Positions 47,171 through 57,639 of a stretch of 64,000 nt of DNA are shown here, piece by piece. The position numbers and the translations under genes are program-made. Location of the stretch: positions 9,116,642 to 9,180,641 of the forward strand of contig JBCFYV010011135.1 of the NCBI GenBank assembly GCA_039000515.1, given 5' to 3'. The DNA is from Timema cristinae (lineage: Eukaryota; Arthropoda; Insecta; Phasmatodea; Timematidae). The notes under the pieces were generated by a model. The model did not search any database. It had not been told where the DNA came from and was given only the letters and a program-made list of their open reading frames with translations. Numbering within the stretch: position 1 is the first letter of the stretch; every line of letters begins with the position of its first letter.

Positions 47171-48155
47171 CTATTGGAGACTGACCTAGTGTCTCGTCTG
47201 CTTGGAGACTGACCTAGTGTCTCGTCTGCTTGAAGACTGACCTAGTGTCTCGCCTGCATGGAGACCGACCTAGTGTCTTGTCTGCTTGGAGACTGACCTA
47301 GTGTCTTGCTGCTTGAAGACTGACCTAATGTCTCGCCTGCTTGGAGACTGACCTAGTGTCTCGTCTGCTTGAAGACTGACCTAGTGTCTCGCCTGCTTGG
47401 AGACTGGCCTAGTGTCTCGCCTGCTTGACTGACCTAGTGTCTCGTCTGCTTGAAGACTGACCTAGTGTCTCGCCTGCTTGAAGACTGACCTAGTGTCTCG
47501 TCTGCTTGAAGACTGACCTAGTGTCTCGCCTGCTTGGAGACTGACCTAATGTCTCGTCTGCTTGGAGACTGACCTAGTGTCTCGTCTGCTTGAAGACTGA
47601 CCTAGTGTCTCGCCTGCTTGAAGACTGACCTCGTCTGCTTGAAGAATGACCTATATTATCGTCTGCTTGAAGACTGACCTAGTGTCTCGTCTGCTTGAAG
47701 ACTGACCTAGTGTCTCGCCTGCTTGGAGACTGACCTAGTGTCTCGCCTGCTTGAAGACTGACCTAGTGTCTCGTCTGCTTGAAGACTGACCTGGTGTCTC
47801 GCCTGCTTGAAGACTGACCTAGTGTCTCGCCTGCTTGAAGACTGACCTCGTCTGCTTGAAGAATGACCTATATTATCGTCTGCTTGAAGACTGACCTAGT
47901 GTCTCGTCTGCTTGAAGACTGACCTAGTGTCTCGCCTGCTTGGAGACTGACCTAATGTCTCGTCTGCTTGGAGACTGACCTAATGTCTCGCCTGCTTGAA
48001 GACTGACCTAGTGTCTCGTCTGCTTCAAGATTGACCTAGTGTCTCGTCTGCTTCAAGATTGACCTAGTGTATCGTCTGCTTGGAGACTGACCTAGTGTAT
48101 CGTCTGCTTGGAGATTGACCTAGTGCATACTCTGCTTGAAGACTGACCTAATGTC
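47171..48155. repeat. 28-bp minisatellite, about 35 units
   Basis: Unit GGAGACTGACCTAGTGTCTC GTCTGCTT, with GGAG/GAAG and GTCTG/GCCTG variants. A distinctive block (GACCTCGTCTGCTTGAAGAA TGACCTATATTATCG) occurs at about 47627 and 47844, showing a 217-bp segment was duplicated within the array. Ends next to a (TAA)n run. Confidence 0.95.
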
Positions 48156-48168
48156 GTAAGACAGAACA

Positions 48169-48199
48169 CCTAATAATAATAATAATAATAATAATAATG
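48169..48199. repeat. (TAA)n microsatellite
   Basis: Ten TAA-type units; no SINE tail precedes it. Confidence 0.8.
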
Positions 48200-48726
48200 G
48201 TAATAACCATTTTATTAATACTTACGCTAGTATAAATGAGCTAATTAGATGCTTGAACAATAATTAAAGCATCGTTAATTAAAATTAAATCTGTCAAGAC
48301 CTTGCATGAAATTCATTCCCGCGATTATGTTTGTGCTTTCTCCGATTGGTGGTAATTTTACTGGTACTCTACACCTTTTGAATATCAAGTCGTAGGTCTA
48401 AGTCTGCTCTTAAACTGTAGCCTGTGTATTCGATACATCTTCTGAGAGCTTGGTTTTAGATTCACGTCATATGATTTAAGTTTTTATTAAAACTATTTGG
48501 GGTCTTGTGAAAAGGTGTGATAGGTAAATGGCCCTTTTCTCCCCAACTCCCACTCCTTTTGGGTGCATCATTGATTTGCTGTACACTATATTTGTTTTCG
48601 CCTTGCGTATTGTTTGATGGCTAGAACGAACCTTCTTTTAATGACTAGGTACTATGAAATATAGTTCCTGGAAAATTGAAAATGTCTATATGAAAGCCTT
48701 CGAAAATACAGGGATCTTAATAGTAA

Positions 48727-48915
48727 TGGGTCCGACACATTAACTCAGTTGGTAGAATGACTACTTAATCAGCCAGGGGCCAGGGTTCAATTCCCAGCAT
48801 TGACGATAAATTAATAATTGTGGAAATATGAGATTTCCCTTTCACAGTGATGACATATGGTCGTGGGAATGGGTGTTGTGTTTGTTCTAGATTTAAGTAA
48901 GTTTATAAGTCGTGT
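48727..48915 (+). mobile_element. SINE-C copy
   Basis: Head CACATTAACTCAGTTGGTAG, box B GGGTTCAATTCCCAGC, body CCCTTTCACAGTGATGACAT and GGTGTTGTGTTTGTTCTAG. 3' end truncated. Confidence 0.75.
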
Positions 48916-49274
48916 ATTGATACAACCAGTCAAATAATAACATGCGCGTAACATATCTATAGTAATAATAATAATGCAAATGTGGCAACCCTGCATTCGC
49001 GATGCATGCCGCCATGCCACGCTGCACTCGCGTCTTGGCACAGGATCAGCTTCTGAAACGTTTTTGCCGCCATGTTGAGCGTCCTTTGTTGGTTATGTTC
49101 CAATCTTTGCCCCGGCGTGTTGTGGCCTATTGATTCCTCTCGGCTAGCCCCCCCAAATGAACATCTCCGCTCTCTTTGTTCCCCTGCAAGACAGGCAAAC
49201 CGCTCTCTCACACACACACACACAGCCGTGGCGAACCACCGGGGGAATTAACCGATTAAAATATATGGGAGTAG

Positions 49275-49697
49275 TGCTAGGATTAACCGAGTCCTTTAGC
49301 TAGAAATACGGCTAGGATTAACCAAGTCATTTAGCTAGAAATATGGCTAGGATTAACTAAGTAATTTAGCTAGAAATATGGCTAGGATTAACTAAGTAAT
49401 TTAGCTAGAAATATGGCTAGGATTAATCGAGGCATTTAGCCAGAAATACTGACAGGATTATACGAGGCATTTAGCTAGAAATACTGTTGGGATTAATTGA
49501 GTAATTTAGCGTGAGATACTGATTGGATTAACTTATTCATTTAGTGAGAAATACTGCTAGGATTAAGCGAGGCATTTAGCTAGAAATACTGATAGGATTA
49601 ACTTAGTCATTTAGCCAGAACTACTGATAGGATTGACTGATGCATTTAGCTAGAAATACTGATGGGATTAAACGAGGCATCTAACTAGCAATACTGG
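49275..49697. repeat. 35-bp minisatellite, about 12 units
   Basis: Unit GCTAGGATTAACCGAGTCAT TTAGCTAGAAATACT; the 3' units are more diverged (GATTGGATTAACTTATTCAT). Confidence 0.93.
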
Positions 49698-49772
49698 GGT
49701 CGACAGAATTTTCTTAAGCGATAATATCCGTGGCACAACCTCCTTCGGATAGGAAGTAAAGCCGTAATTCCT

Positions 49773-50062
49773 TTATCGATTGTGGCATGGGGTGACCTGG
49801 TGGTCTAGGGGTAAGGTGTCAGACTTCTATGCTGGCGGCCGGGGTTCGATCCTCGGTCCGGCACAGATTTATCTGATTGCCAAACCCTTCCTTCCCCTCT
49901 GACAAGACATCTTGTGAATGTGGGGAATGCTAGGCCTCCACCGTGGTTCGGATTCCACGTTAAACTGTAGGTCCTTCATTTCATCCCACAATCACCCTAC
50001 CATTACACATTAGCGTAAGTGCGTATACCCGAACGGGTAGTAAGACGCGGTGCTAATAGTAA
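49773..50062 (+). mobile_element. SINE-B copy, full length, with target duplication
   Basis: Box A GGTGGTCTAGGGGTAAGG, box B GGGGTTCGATCCTCGG, body GTTCGGATTCCACGTTAAAC, tail ACCCGAACGGGTAGTAAGAC and short (TAA). GATTGTGGCATG precedes and follows it (12 bp). Reference copy for the family. Confidence 0.93.
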
Positions 50063-50130
50063 TAATGATTGTGGCATGTATAAGAACCCTAGAAAGTATG
50101 TGAAAATACATTTCCGGCAAAATGGGTAAC

Positions 50131-50149
50131 GCTCTCTCTCTCTCTCTCT
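50131..50149. repeat. (CT)n microsatellite
   Basis: About nine CT units. Confidence 0.8.
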
Positions 50150-50284
50150 TATATAAATTCTCGTATGCTGATATTATAATCATTCTGTTCAGAAACGTAC
50201 ATTAAATACTTCAAATAAAAAATACTCAATTGCATTAGGAATTCAAAAGTGTATTGCAGCACTTAAAAAAGTACGCCACTTATT

Positions 50285-51600
50285 ACTATCTAAAGCTAGT
50301 TCTAACCAGTCCACCTCATTGCACCCTATTTCTTCAGTCCACCTCAGTACACCCCATCCTATCTGGAGCTAGTACTATCCAGTCCACCTCATTACACCCT
50401 TTCTTACCTTGAGCTAGTTCTATCCAGTCCACCTCATTACACCCTATCCTTATCTTGAGTTAGTTATATCCAGTCCACCTCATTACACCCTATTCTTACC
50501 TTGAGCTAGTTCTATCCAGTCCACCTCATTACACCCTATCCTTATCTTGAGTTAGTTATATCCAGTCCACCTCATTACACCTATTCTTACCTTGAGCTAG
50601 TTCTATCCAGTCCACCTCATTACACCCTATCCTTATCTTGAGTTAGTTATATCCAGTCCACCTCATTACACCCTATTCTTACCTTGAGCTAGTTCTATCC
50701 AGTCCACCTCATTACCCACTATGTAACCGTTGCTAATGTTAATAATGTCCATGTGCATGTAAAACCCTAGATTATCTGTGAAAAATAATTTCCAGTCCTC
50801 CTCTTCACCTTATACTTCTCTTGGTTATAATCATATCAGTCAAACTCATTAACACCTTTCTTACCTTGATAGTTCATTTTCCAGCCACTTAAAGTACCCA
50901 CTTATCTATCTGAAGTAGTTTAATCCAGTCCACCTCATTCCACCCTTAGTGTTCTTCAGTCCACCTCATTACACCCTATCCTATCTGGAGTTAGTTATAT
51001 CCAGTCCACCTCATTACACCCTATTCTTACCTTGAGCTAGTTCTATCCAGTCCACCTCATTACACCCTATCCTTATCTTGAGTAGTTTATCCAGTCCACC
51101 TCATTACACCTATCCTTACTTGAGCTAGTTCTATCCAGTCCACTCATTACACCCTATCCTTATCTTGAGCTAGTTCTATCCAGTCCACCTCATTACACCC
51201 TATTCTTACCCTTGAGCTAGTTCTATCCAGTCCACTCATTACACCCTATCCTTACTTGAGCTAGTTCTATCCAGTCCACCTCATTACACCCTATCCTTAT
51301 CTTGAGTTAGTTATATCCAGTCCACCTCATTACATCCTATCCTATCTTGAGTAGTTTATCCAGTCCACCTCATTACATCCTATCTCTACTTGAGCTAGTT
51401 CTATCCAGTCCAACCCATTACACCCTATCCTTATCTTGAGTTAGTTATATCCAGTCCACCTCATACACCCTATTCTTACCTTGAGCTAGTTCTATCCAGT
51501 CCACCTCATTACACCCTATCCTTATCTTGAGTTAGTTATATCCAGTCCACCTCATTACACCCTATCCTTATCTTGAGTTAGTTATATCCAGTCCACCCTC
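50285..51600. repeat. 46-bp minisatellite, about 25 units, with a dimeric phase
   Basis: Unit CCAGTCCACCTCATTACACC CTATCCTTATCTTGAGTTAG TTATAT. At 50440-50700 two unit types alternate (TTATCTTGAGTTAGTTATAT and TTACCTTGAGCTAGTTCTAT), i.e. a 92-bp dimer. A non-repeat gap at about 50710-50800 resembles 50066-50112 (CATGTAAAACCCTAGA / CATGTATAAGAACCCTAGA). Units at 51060-51420 carry many single-base losses. Confidence 0.93.
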
Positions 51601-51980
51601 CCATTTAGTTCTCCACTAGCTTTTTTAGTCAGTACCATGGACGCGGTTCTAGTTCCTTCCATTCGCGCTGCGTTTCTTGCCCACCGTAATCTGCAAGATT
51701 GATTAACCCTAATAATATACATGGTATGCAACTCACCTTCATGTAACATCAACTCTCCACTATTTTAATCTAATGCTAGTTGTATAAGACCTATAACCGT
51801 GCTTACCTTAGTTGTCGGAATAGTGCCGCCCGCCGAGATGGGAGCGGAAATGTTCGGTAACGGAACCACCAGAGTAGAGGTGCCTTACCTCCGTTACAAG
51901 GTCAGACCGCCGCGTCAGTGAACCATGGAGATTAGACCCGATTATTTCATCAAGTGAGTGAGTGTTTAGGGGATATGACC

Positions 51981-52305
51981 TAAGGTCACTGTTTTTCCAG
52001 TTTTTATATCAAAACATTTTTTGATCAAAATAAATCAATTATTTCTCCACTAGAAACATAAATAGTTTAATCACACGATGACCTCAACTGTTTTTGAATA
52101 TATCTTTCAAGAATGTCCTGTAATTGAACCACTTTTTCTCTTCATTTAAAAAGTTTCTCATCTAATGTCGCTATGCTCAACATGGGTATACAGGAACTGT
52201 TGATATCACCACGTGAAGAAAATTAATCTCTGGTTCTACTGGAGAAATATCTATTTTGACAAAAAAAAAGTTTTTAAATCAAAACTTTGTGAACACTGGC
52301 CTTAA
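51981..52305. mobile_element. Foldback MITE, copy 2
   Basis: Arms pair ATCAAAATAAATCAATTATT with the complement near 52235-52265 (ACTGGAGAAATATCTATTTTGA), and outer ends AAGGTCACTGTTTTT with GAACACTGGCCTT. Shares TCAATTATTTCTCC and TGAATAT blocks with 12958-13260, but arms have diverged. Confidence 0.6.
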
Positions 52306-52548
52306 ACCCGCCTTCCCTACGTCTCCACCATAAAGATACGCAGCAAACGGAGTACCTACACGAAGCGAATTAATATATAACTTTTAGGTTTAAAAATGTC
52401 TACTTGTTTAGTTATAAATATGATAAAAATGCAATAACTGGGCCTAACAAAACAAATGGGTGTTTGTATGTGTAATAATGGGCTTTTATTTTTAACTTTT
52501 GGGTAGCTTCACATTTTTGAAAATCTACATTATTTATTATTATGATTT

Positions 52549-52735
52549 TAGCCGCTTCAGTGGCCGAATGGTCTAAAGCGTCACTCTCGTGTTAGTCTGT
52601 CCTGCTGATGGCGGGGATATCGGGGTTCGAATTCAGGTAGCGTCTACTGAGGATGCTTTTCCTAAATTATTTTCCACTATCCGTCCATGCAAACCCGCGT
52701 AGAATACCTCCAAAATGCTTCATCATGCCTATTAC
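52549..52735 (+). mobile_element. SINE-A (A2 head) copy, tail missing
   Basis: Head GTGGCCGAATGGTCTAAAGC GTCACTCTCG has the D-arm of a class II tRNA (Leu/Ser type); box B GGGGTTCGAATTCAGG; body TTTTCCACTATCCGTCCATG. The 3' end decays near 52735. Confidence 0.75.
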
Positions 52736-53924
52736 CTGTAAAACTAAATAGTATATCCCTTAATGTAAATATTTAATCACCCAAATGCGATAATCGTAAA
52801 ATACGTCCCTATTTTCACATAACACATTTATGCATCGGAGACATGTTTTCGCTCAAGAACATTGTTACATTTGTCCACTCAGAATCAAGCAAACGACAAA
52901 CTTTAGTCACGCTTTGTTCCTTTGCAGGAGGTGTGTTTATGTCCATCCAGTTTAGTATAAAGCTCACTGGGGTAAACTGAATGTATGTACTTATTCACAT
53001 ACGTCCATATACATACTTACTGTGCTCGGGAAATATTTCTACTTAAAGCTTATTTTAGCTTAAATGTGTCGGAAAGTTTTTACTGTTTAGGTTTTGCCAG
53101 TAACACAAAATTTAGAAGGTTAATTTGGATTTATAAGTAATACTACAGTAACACAAAAGTTTATGAAAAATTTAGTTTGTTTGGTTACAGTTATAATAGT
53201 AAAGTTCTCATTTCATGTTAATGCTGATAGAGAAGTGGAGTGAAAGTTTAGCCTTGTAGCCTGTAAGCTAAACGCTGATTTTTTCCCCGACCACCAGCAT
53301 TGACAGTCACTAAAATTTGGAATTCTGTAAATTAATTTGACTTATTAGTTACAAGTCTATTTACCAAAAACTTTATCAAAAGTACTTCCTATGGGCTATT
53401 GTATAATTTCTCACCACATCACTAATCAAGTCTAAGAATGTGAATGCATTTTTGGTGGTCCTCCCTCCTCCCCCATTGTGGCAACACGAGCCTCTAGTTT
53501 TCAAATAACACAAATCAGAATGTACACCTATTGTTAGAGTGCAGGTTACGTCACCGTGTCGGGCCACAATGAGCTGTGGTTGGAGGGTACTCGCATTGGT
53601 GGTCACGTCGTTTAAGACGGGGTTTAATCTCTTCTGGTCTGGTTTTCTGGTGGTTTTTTTTTTTCGAATTCCACTCTCCTTCCGATCAAAGGAGGATACT
53701 TTTCGTCAAAATTTTACCCTCCTCGTCCCCACCCTATTAGTACAATTGAATACATTTAACCTGAAAAACTCGCGAAACTCACAGGGAAAAAGGTCTAAAG
53801 TTTTTAAATAATTTGAACTAACCCAACTAAATATATTAACAGACATTATATTAATCGTATATTTAACGGTTTATTTTATCAAGTCTGCTCTGTAAACTTG
53901 CCACACTACTTTTATTATTTTTTA
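52736..53924. other. No recognised gene
   Basis: Includes a weak SINE-A-like body segment near 53600-53760 (TTTTCTGGTGG, CCACTCTCCTTCCGATCAAA) whose open frame is not a gene. Otherwise AT-rich. Confidence 0.45.
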
Positions 53925-53965
53925 CCATTTCGTCTTACTACCCATCCTGTCTATATGCATTAATA
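53925..53965 (-). mobile_element. SINE tail fragment
   Basis: Diverged complement of the shared tail (TTTCGTCTTACTACCCATCC). Confidence 0.4.
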
Positions 53966-54230
53966 TTACATTACCCGCTTCGGTGGCGTAGTTAGCTAAC
54001 GTGCTAGTCGTGTTGAGCTAGACTGCCGAGGACGGGGTGATCGAGGTTCGAATCTCGCTCGCGTGAACTGGGGGTGGTTTTCCTAAATGGATTTCTACTC
54101 TACCTCCACGCAAATGAAGGTTCACCTCCTCTTAAATTCAACCTTACGAATTTCTAGCTCATTGGTGTAATTAGTACGTAAGCGTACAATTCAAACTGGT
54201 AGTAAGATGCGCTGCTAAATAAAATATTAC
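53962..54230 (+). mobile_element. SINE-A copy, full length, with target duplication
   Basis: Head CTTCGGTGGCGTAGTTAGCT, box B GAGGTTCGAATCTCGC, body and a mutated tail (CAATTCAAACTGGTAGTAAG). AATATTACATTA flanks both sides. It sits directly before another SINE-A. Confidence 0.88.
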
Positions 54231-54231
54231 A

Positions 54232-54478
54232 TTAATACCCGCATAGGTGGTTGAATGGTCTATGGCGACACTCTCGCAACAGACCACTGGCTGTTGACAG
54301 TGTGATCGTGTTTAGATTTCCTATCAGGTGTGCTGAGACTTTTCCCCTTAAATTGTTCCCCTCTTTCCCTCTGCAAATGCTGGTATACTTTCTCTAAATT
54401 CAACCTTCCGCGTCCCTAACATATTAAAGTAATTGGTACGTATGCGTATAACACGAACGGTCAGTGAGACGCTGTGAC
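54232..54478 (+). mobile_element. SINE-A (A2 head) copy
   Basis: Head TAGGTGGTTGAATGGTCTAT, decayed box B, body CCCTCTGCAAATGCTGGTAT, tail ACACGAACGGTCAGTGAGAC. Confidence 0.75.
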
Positions 54479-54481
54479 AAA

Positions 54482-54615
54482 ACTAAAATTACGCTACTGA
54501 AGGAAGAGGAAGGTTTAATTTAGAAGATAGGCACCTGCATTTTCGCATAAGCAGAGTGGAAAATTGTTTAGTTAAAGCCATACTCAGTACATCCCGTTAG
54601 AGTTCGAAGTCTCAA
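54482..54615 (-). mobile_element. SINE-A fragment
   Basis: Complementary body: AGGAAGAGGAAGGTTTAATT, GAGTGGAAAATTGTTTAG and box B complement AGAGTTCGAAGTCTCAAC. Confidence 0.55.
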
Positions 54616-54628
54616 CGGTGAATCAGAT

Positions 54629-54963
54629 CTGTTGAGCCTCACATGTGGTCCGCACGCCCACCGATGCGGGAGTTGTCTTGTGTTCGTCCCTGGGTCCGCT
54701 CCCGAGGACGGGGTCTAGCCGGTGTGACGCTGTTGCCCGGTGCCTGGTGGAGAGGGACCACTCGGCCGACGCTGACGTCGTTATTGATTGATGCGGTGTT
54801 ATATCTATACTCCACACACCAGAGGGGTGAAATGCATCGGCATGGCGCCGGCCGGAACGGTGCTGCCATCTGTCTGCGTTAGGTCGGACCAACACATGAC
54901 GGGGGAGGCCGGCTATTCTTGCGGGTTAACCCTCGTTATCCCTTGTAAGTGAGCCTTACAACA
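54629..54963. mobile_element. GC-rich island, possible solo LTR
   Basis: 335 bp of markedly GC- and CpG-rich sequence in AT-rich surroundings. It starts TGTTGAGCC and ends TTACAACA, as LTRs do, and has a TATA-like TTATATCTATA two fifths of the way in. No 5-bp target duplication (AGATC versus CCTTG). Overlapping frames of 76-90 codons on both strands reflect GC content. Alternatives: an unidentified GC-rich repeat or an intronic CpG island. Confidence 0.3.
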
Positions 54964-55195
54964 CCTTGTCCTCCATTGTTGGACCGCTCTTGTAAGCTAG
55001 CTATAGGCCCTAGAGGCAGGTCAACGCTTGTTTTCTCTTGGGAGCTATCTATAGAGGCAGGTCAACGCTTTTATTTGCTTCAAACATACAGAAAAAAAGA
55101 TCTCCATTTAATTTCTTCCGACCCTGATTTTAATAGATAAAAAAATGTAATCCAAAATTAAAAATTCCAGCTTCAAGGCTTACATTATTTTTTTA

Positions 55196-55434
55196 TTTAG
55201 CACCGCGTCTTATTACATGTTCGGGCTATACGCTCAAGTACTATTTACGCTAGTGGATAAGGTTGAATTTAGAGGAAGTGAACCCGAATTTGCGTGGAGG
55301 AAGAGTGGAAAACCATTTAGGAAAAACCCCTCTCCAGTTCATCCGACTGAGATTCGAACCTCGAGCTCTCCGTCCTCGGCAGTTGAGCTCAACATGACTA
55401 ACGCGTTAGCTAACTACGCCACCGAGGCGGGTTT
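55196..55434 (-). mobile_element. SINE-A copy, full length
   Basis: Tail AGCACCGCGTCTTATTACAT, hairpin decayed, body GTGAACCCGAATTTGCGTGG, box B complement AGATTCGAACCTCGAGCTC, head AACTACGCCACCGAGGCGGG. Confidence 0.85.
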
Positions 55435-55577
55435 GCAAAATATTGACGAAGTTTCAATAAAAATTAACTATATATATATATATATTCTTCAATTTATTGC
55501 TCAAGCCTTCAATGTTACCCTTATATAGTCAATAGTATTGTGTAAAGCGGAACCTATACTGCGTTTTAAACTGCTTT

Positions 55578-56482
55578 AAGGGTGCCTCACACGATGCTGG
55601 TTTATTCGCTACACCAAAGCGAGTATCTGGGCAAACAACTCGTCAGCGAAAAGATCCCTCATACAGTGCTGGTAAAAACCAGGAATCTGTCGGCGTTTTG
55701 GGGGACAGTCTCTAATATCATGGCGTCACAGGAGGATGCACTTGGTTTGCAGTTTTACTTTGCGCACGAGCTCTTCAAACTCAAATACGTGAGTCTGTGA
55801 TGAAGCGAGAGAAAAAGCTGTTTGGTTGTCGTGTTAAAAGTTTAAAGAGCTCTTAAGAAGGTAGATCCACTTATAAAGAAGCTGGATGTCTTATGAAAAT
55901 GTTCCACAGCACACGAATTTCAAAACAAAACACGAACGCACGTGCGCAACGACTCAGTCTGAAATAATATCATATACAGCAGCCCCATGGCTTCTTTGGT
56001 GCTGACTGACAGCTTACAGCTGACTGCTGATGGCTTTTAAAAGTTACCAGACCAAATTATGTATCCCTACGCCGAACCAAATGATCTGCATGAACATGTG
56101 TTTAGAAGCTGTCACTTCTGACAGTCAAAATTTATGTATATACCTAAATGTTGACTGTCAGAAGTCAGCTGTGAGCTGTCAGTCAGCACCAAAGAAGCTA
56201 TGGGGCTACTGTACCTGCCTGTCTTCACGCATGCGCAGAGAGCCAAGCTATTCGCCACTCACCAGCTGATACAATCCTCACACGAAGCTTTTAAACAAAA
56301 TGTTAGTAAAGACGGACTGCTTTTCGCTTTGTGACAGATAACAAGTTGAGCTTGTCTATCAGCTCAGGAGAATTATTCGCTTTTGACGCGAATAAAAGAA
56401 GCTGCTGGTTTACAGAGTTTGCAAGCGAAAACAAGGGCGAATAAAAAAGCTTGTCAAAACGCGAATAAAACCAGAACCCTTT
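55578..56482 (+). mobile_element. Inverted-repeat DNA element with a small spliced-looking ORF start
   Basis: Ends share AAGGGT and CTGGTTTATTCGC (left) with GCGAATAAAACCAG and ACCCTT (right). Inside, ATG at 55720 opens MASQEDALGLQFYFAHELF then KLKY and stops at a donor, TAC/GTGAGT (55788). This could be the first coding exon of a transposon protein; the rest is not recognised. A palindromic MITE is nested inside. Confidence 0.45.
55977..56211. mobile_element. Palindromic MITE with CAGYAGCCCC ends, 235 bp
   Basis: Terminal inverted repeats of about 50 bp (CAGCAGCCCCATGGCTTCTT and its partner), TA on both sides as duplication, and a second inner hairpin (CTTCTGACAGTCAA / TTGACTGTCAGAAG). Typical Tc1/mariner/pogo-class non-autonomous element, nested in the 55.58-56.48 kb element. 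Confidence 0.8.
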
Positions 56483-56943
56483 TAGACAATTCAATATCTC
56501 AAAAATCGAATTATACAATTATTCAGTTTATTTAAAATGTTAAGTGATACGCGGCTTGTGTAGCCATTGCTTTGGCTTTTTGTAAAAGAAAAGGTGTATG
56601 AAGAAATGGTACATTGAAATACTTGTACAGCACACTTCAATGTATTGAACACTAGACTAAATGCCCTCTACTCAGTTTTATTAGATTTGGCACCCATTTT
56701 TTTTAAAACTTGTGGGCATACACACTTGGAGGGGCCGTATCATGCCTGCCATACAGTATCGGCTCAAGGTTACACTCAATCGGTTCTTCTTGACTCAACA
56801 ACCCGAAGGTTGGTTTGATGTGATTTCTATCCATCCAGAGCTGGTTAGTGCTGCCTACACCATCTGGTTTGAAACAACGAATATCGGGTCCTTGGCGAGC
56901 ATTTTACTCCAAGACCACCGAGGTCAATAGTAATAATAATAAC

Positions 56944-57469
56944 AGGCTGTCTAGAAATATGGAAAACAGGGAATTTGCTTGGTCAGGGAAAAGTCAGGGA
57001 ATTTGATCAAATTTTTGGAATGTTCACATAGTCACTAAAATAATAGGCCTACGCTACGTTAATTTACAATAATAAACTGTTTAAAACATTTATCTTCGCT
57101 GCGAATTTATTTTAGCACAGTTGTTCATCTTGAATATACTAATCTCAATTCTCAAAGTCAACGTGGGACTTTTAAAAACCCTTTCCACCCCTCTATCGGG
57201 TCTTTACCCAACGTTGATTCATTAGCCCGTGTAAGGCGATCTTTTAAGTCTCAATATGATCTAACTGAAATCTAACTTGGAACGCACGACCCAATGACCC
57301 ATCGCTTTAGGCTGACATCCTTAACCCCTCATAGAGTGTTACAACTTCAAAATATGTACATGTCTAAAAATATGAATACGTTAAGTTGAGATTTTAATGC
57401 AATAATGTTTATAATATAGTGACTGGAAAAGTCGGGGAATTTTAAAATATAGTTTCGTCGGACACCCTG
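56944..57469. mobile_element. Element F copy 2
   Basis: Left end GGCTGTCTAGAAATATGGAA AACAGGGAATTT, right end TTTCGTCGGACACCCTGG, inner GATCAAATTTTTGGAATG and TGAATATACTAATCTCAATT. Imperfect ends AGGGTGTCC/GGACACCCT. Non-coding; followed by a short ATA run. Confidence 0.6.
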
Positions 57470-57639
57470 GATAATAATAATAATTGATGTATGGGCTACA
57501 TCATTAGCAGCGCAGTTTATGGAATGATCAGCCCGTACTAATGTACCGTTTCCCAGAGTACGCCCGACTGTACTAATCGTACATATTTTCCATGTCCCGG
57601 TGAGATGAGGTGATGGAGATAGTGAATATGATGATGTGG

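Noticed and set aside
48957..49073. Minus-strand first-exon-like ATGGCGGCAAAAACG (MAAKTFQKLILCQ)
   Set aside because: Kozak/YY1-like start is attractive, but no donor in frame was convincing and the frame runs into a CAGGGTTGCCAC transposon-like end and ATT repeats.
53539..53811. 90-codon + frame
   Set aside because: Low-complexity phenylalanine run and a SINE-A-like body segment; no domain.
54623..54895. Overlapping frames of 76-90 codons on both strands in the GC-rich island
   Set aside because: Open on three frames at once because of high GC; no recognised motif or splice context.
56712..56930. 72-codon + frame (MPAIQYRLKVTLNRFF start)
   Set aside because: Composition is protein-like, but I recognise no family, and it lies between transposon remnants without splice support. 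Left out of the features.
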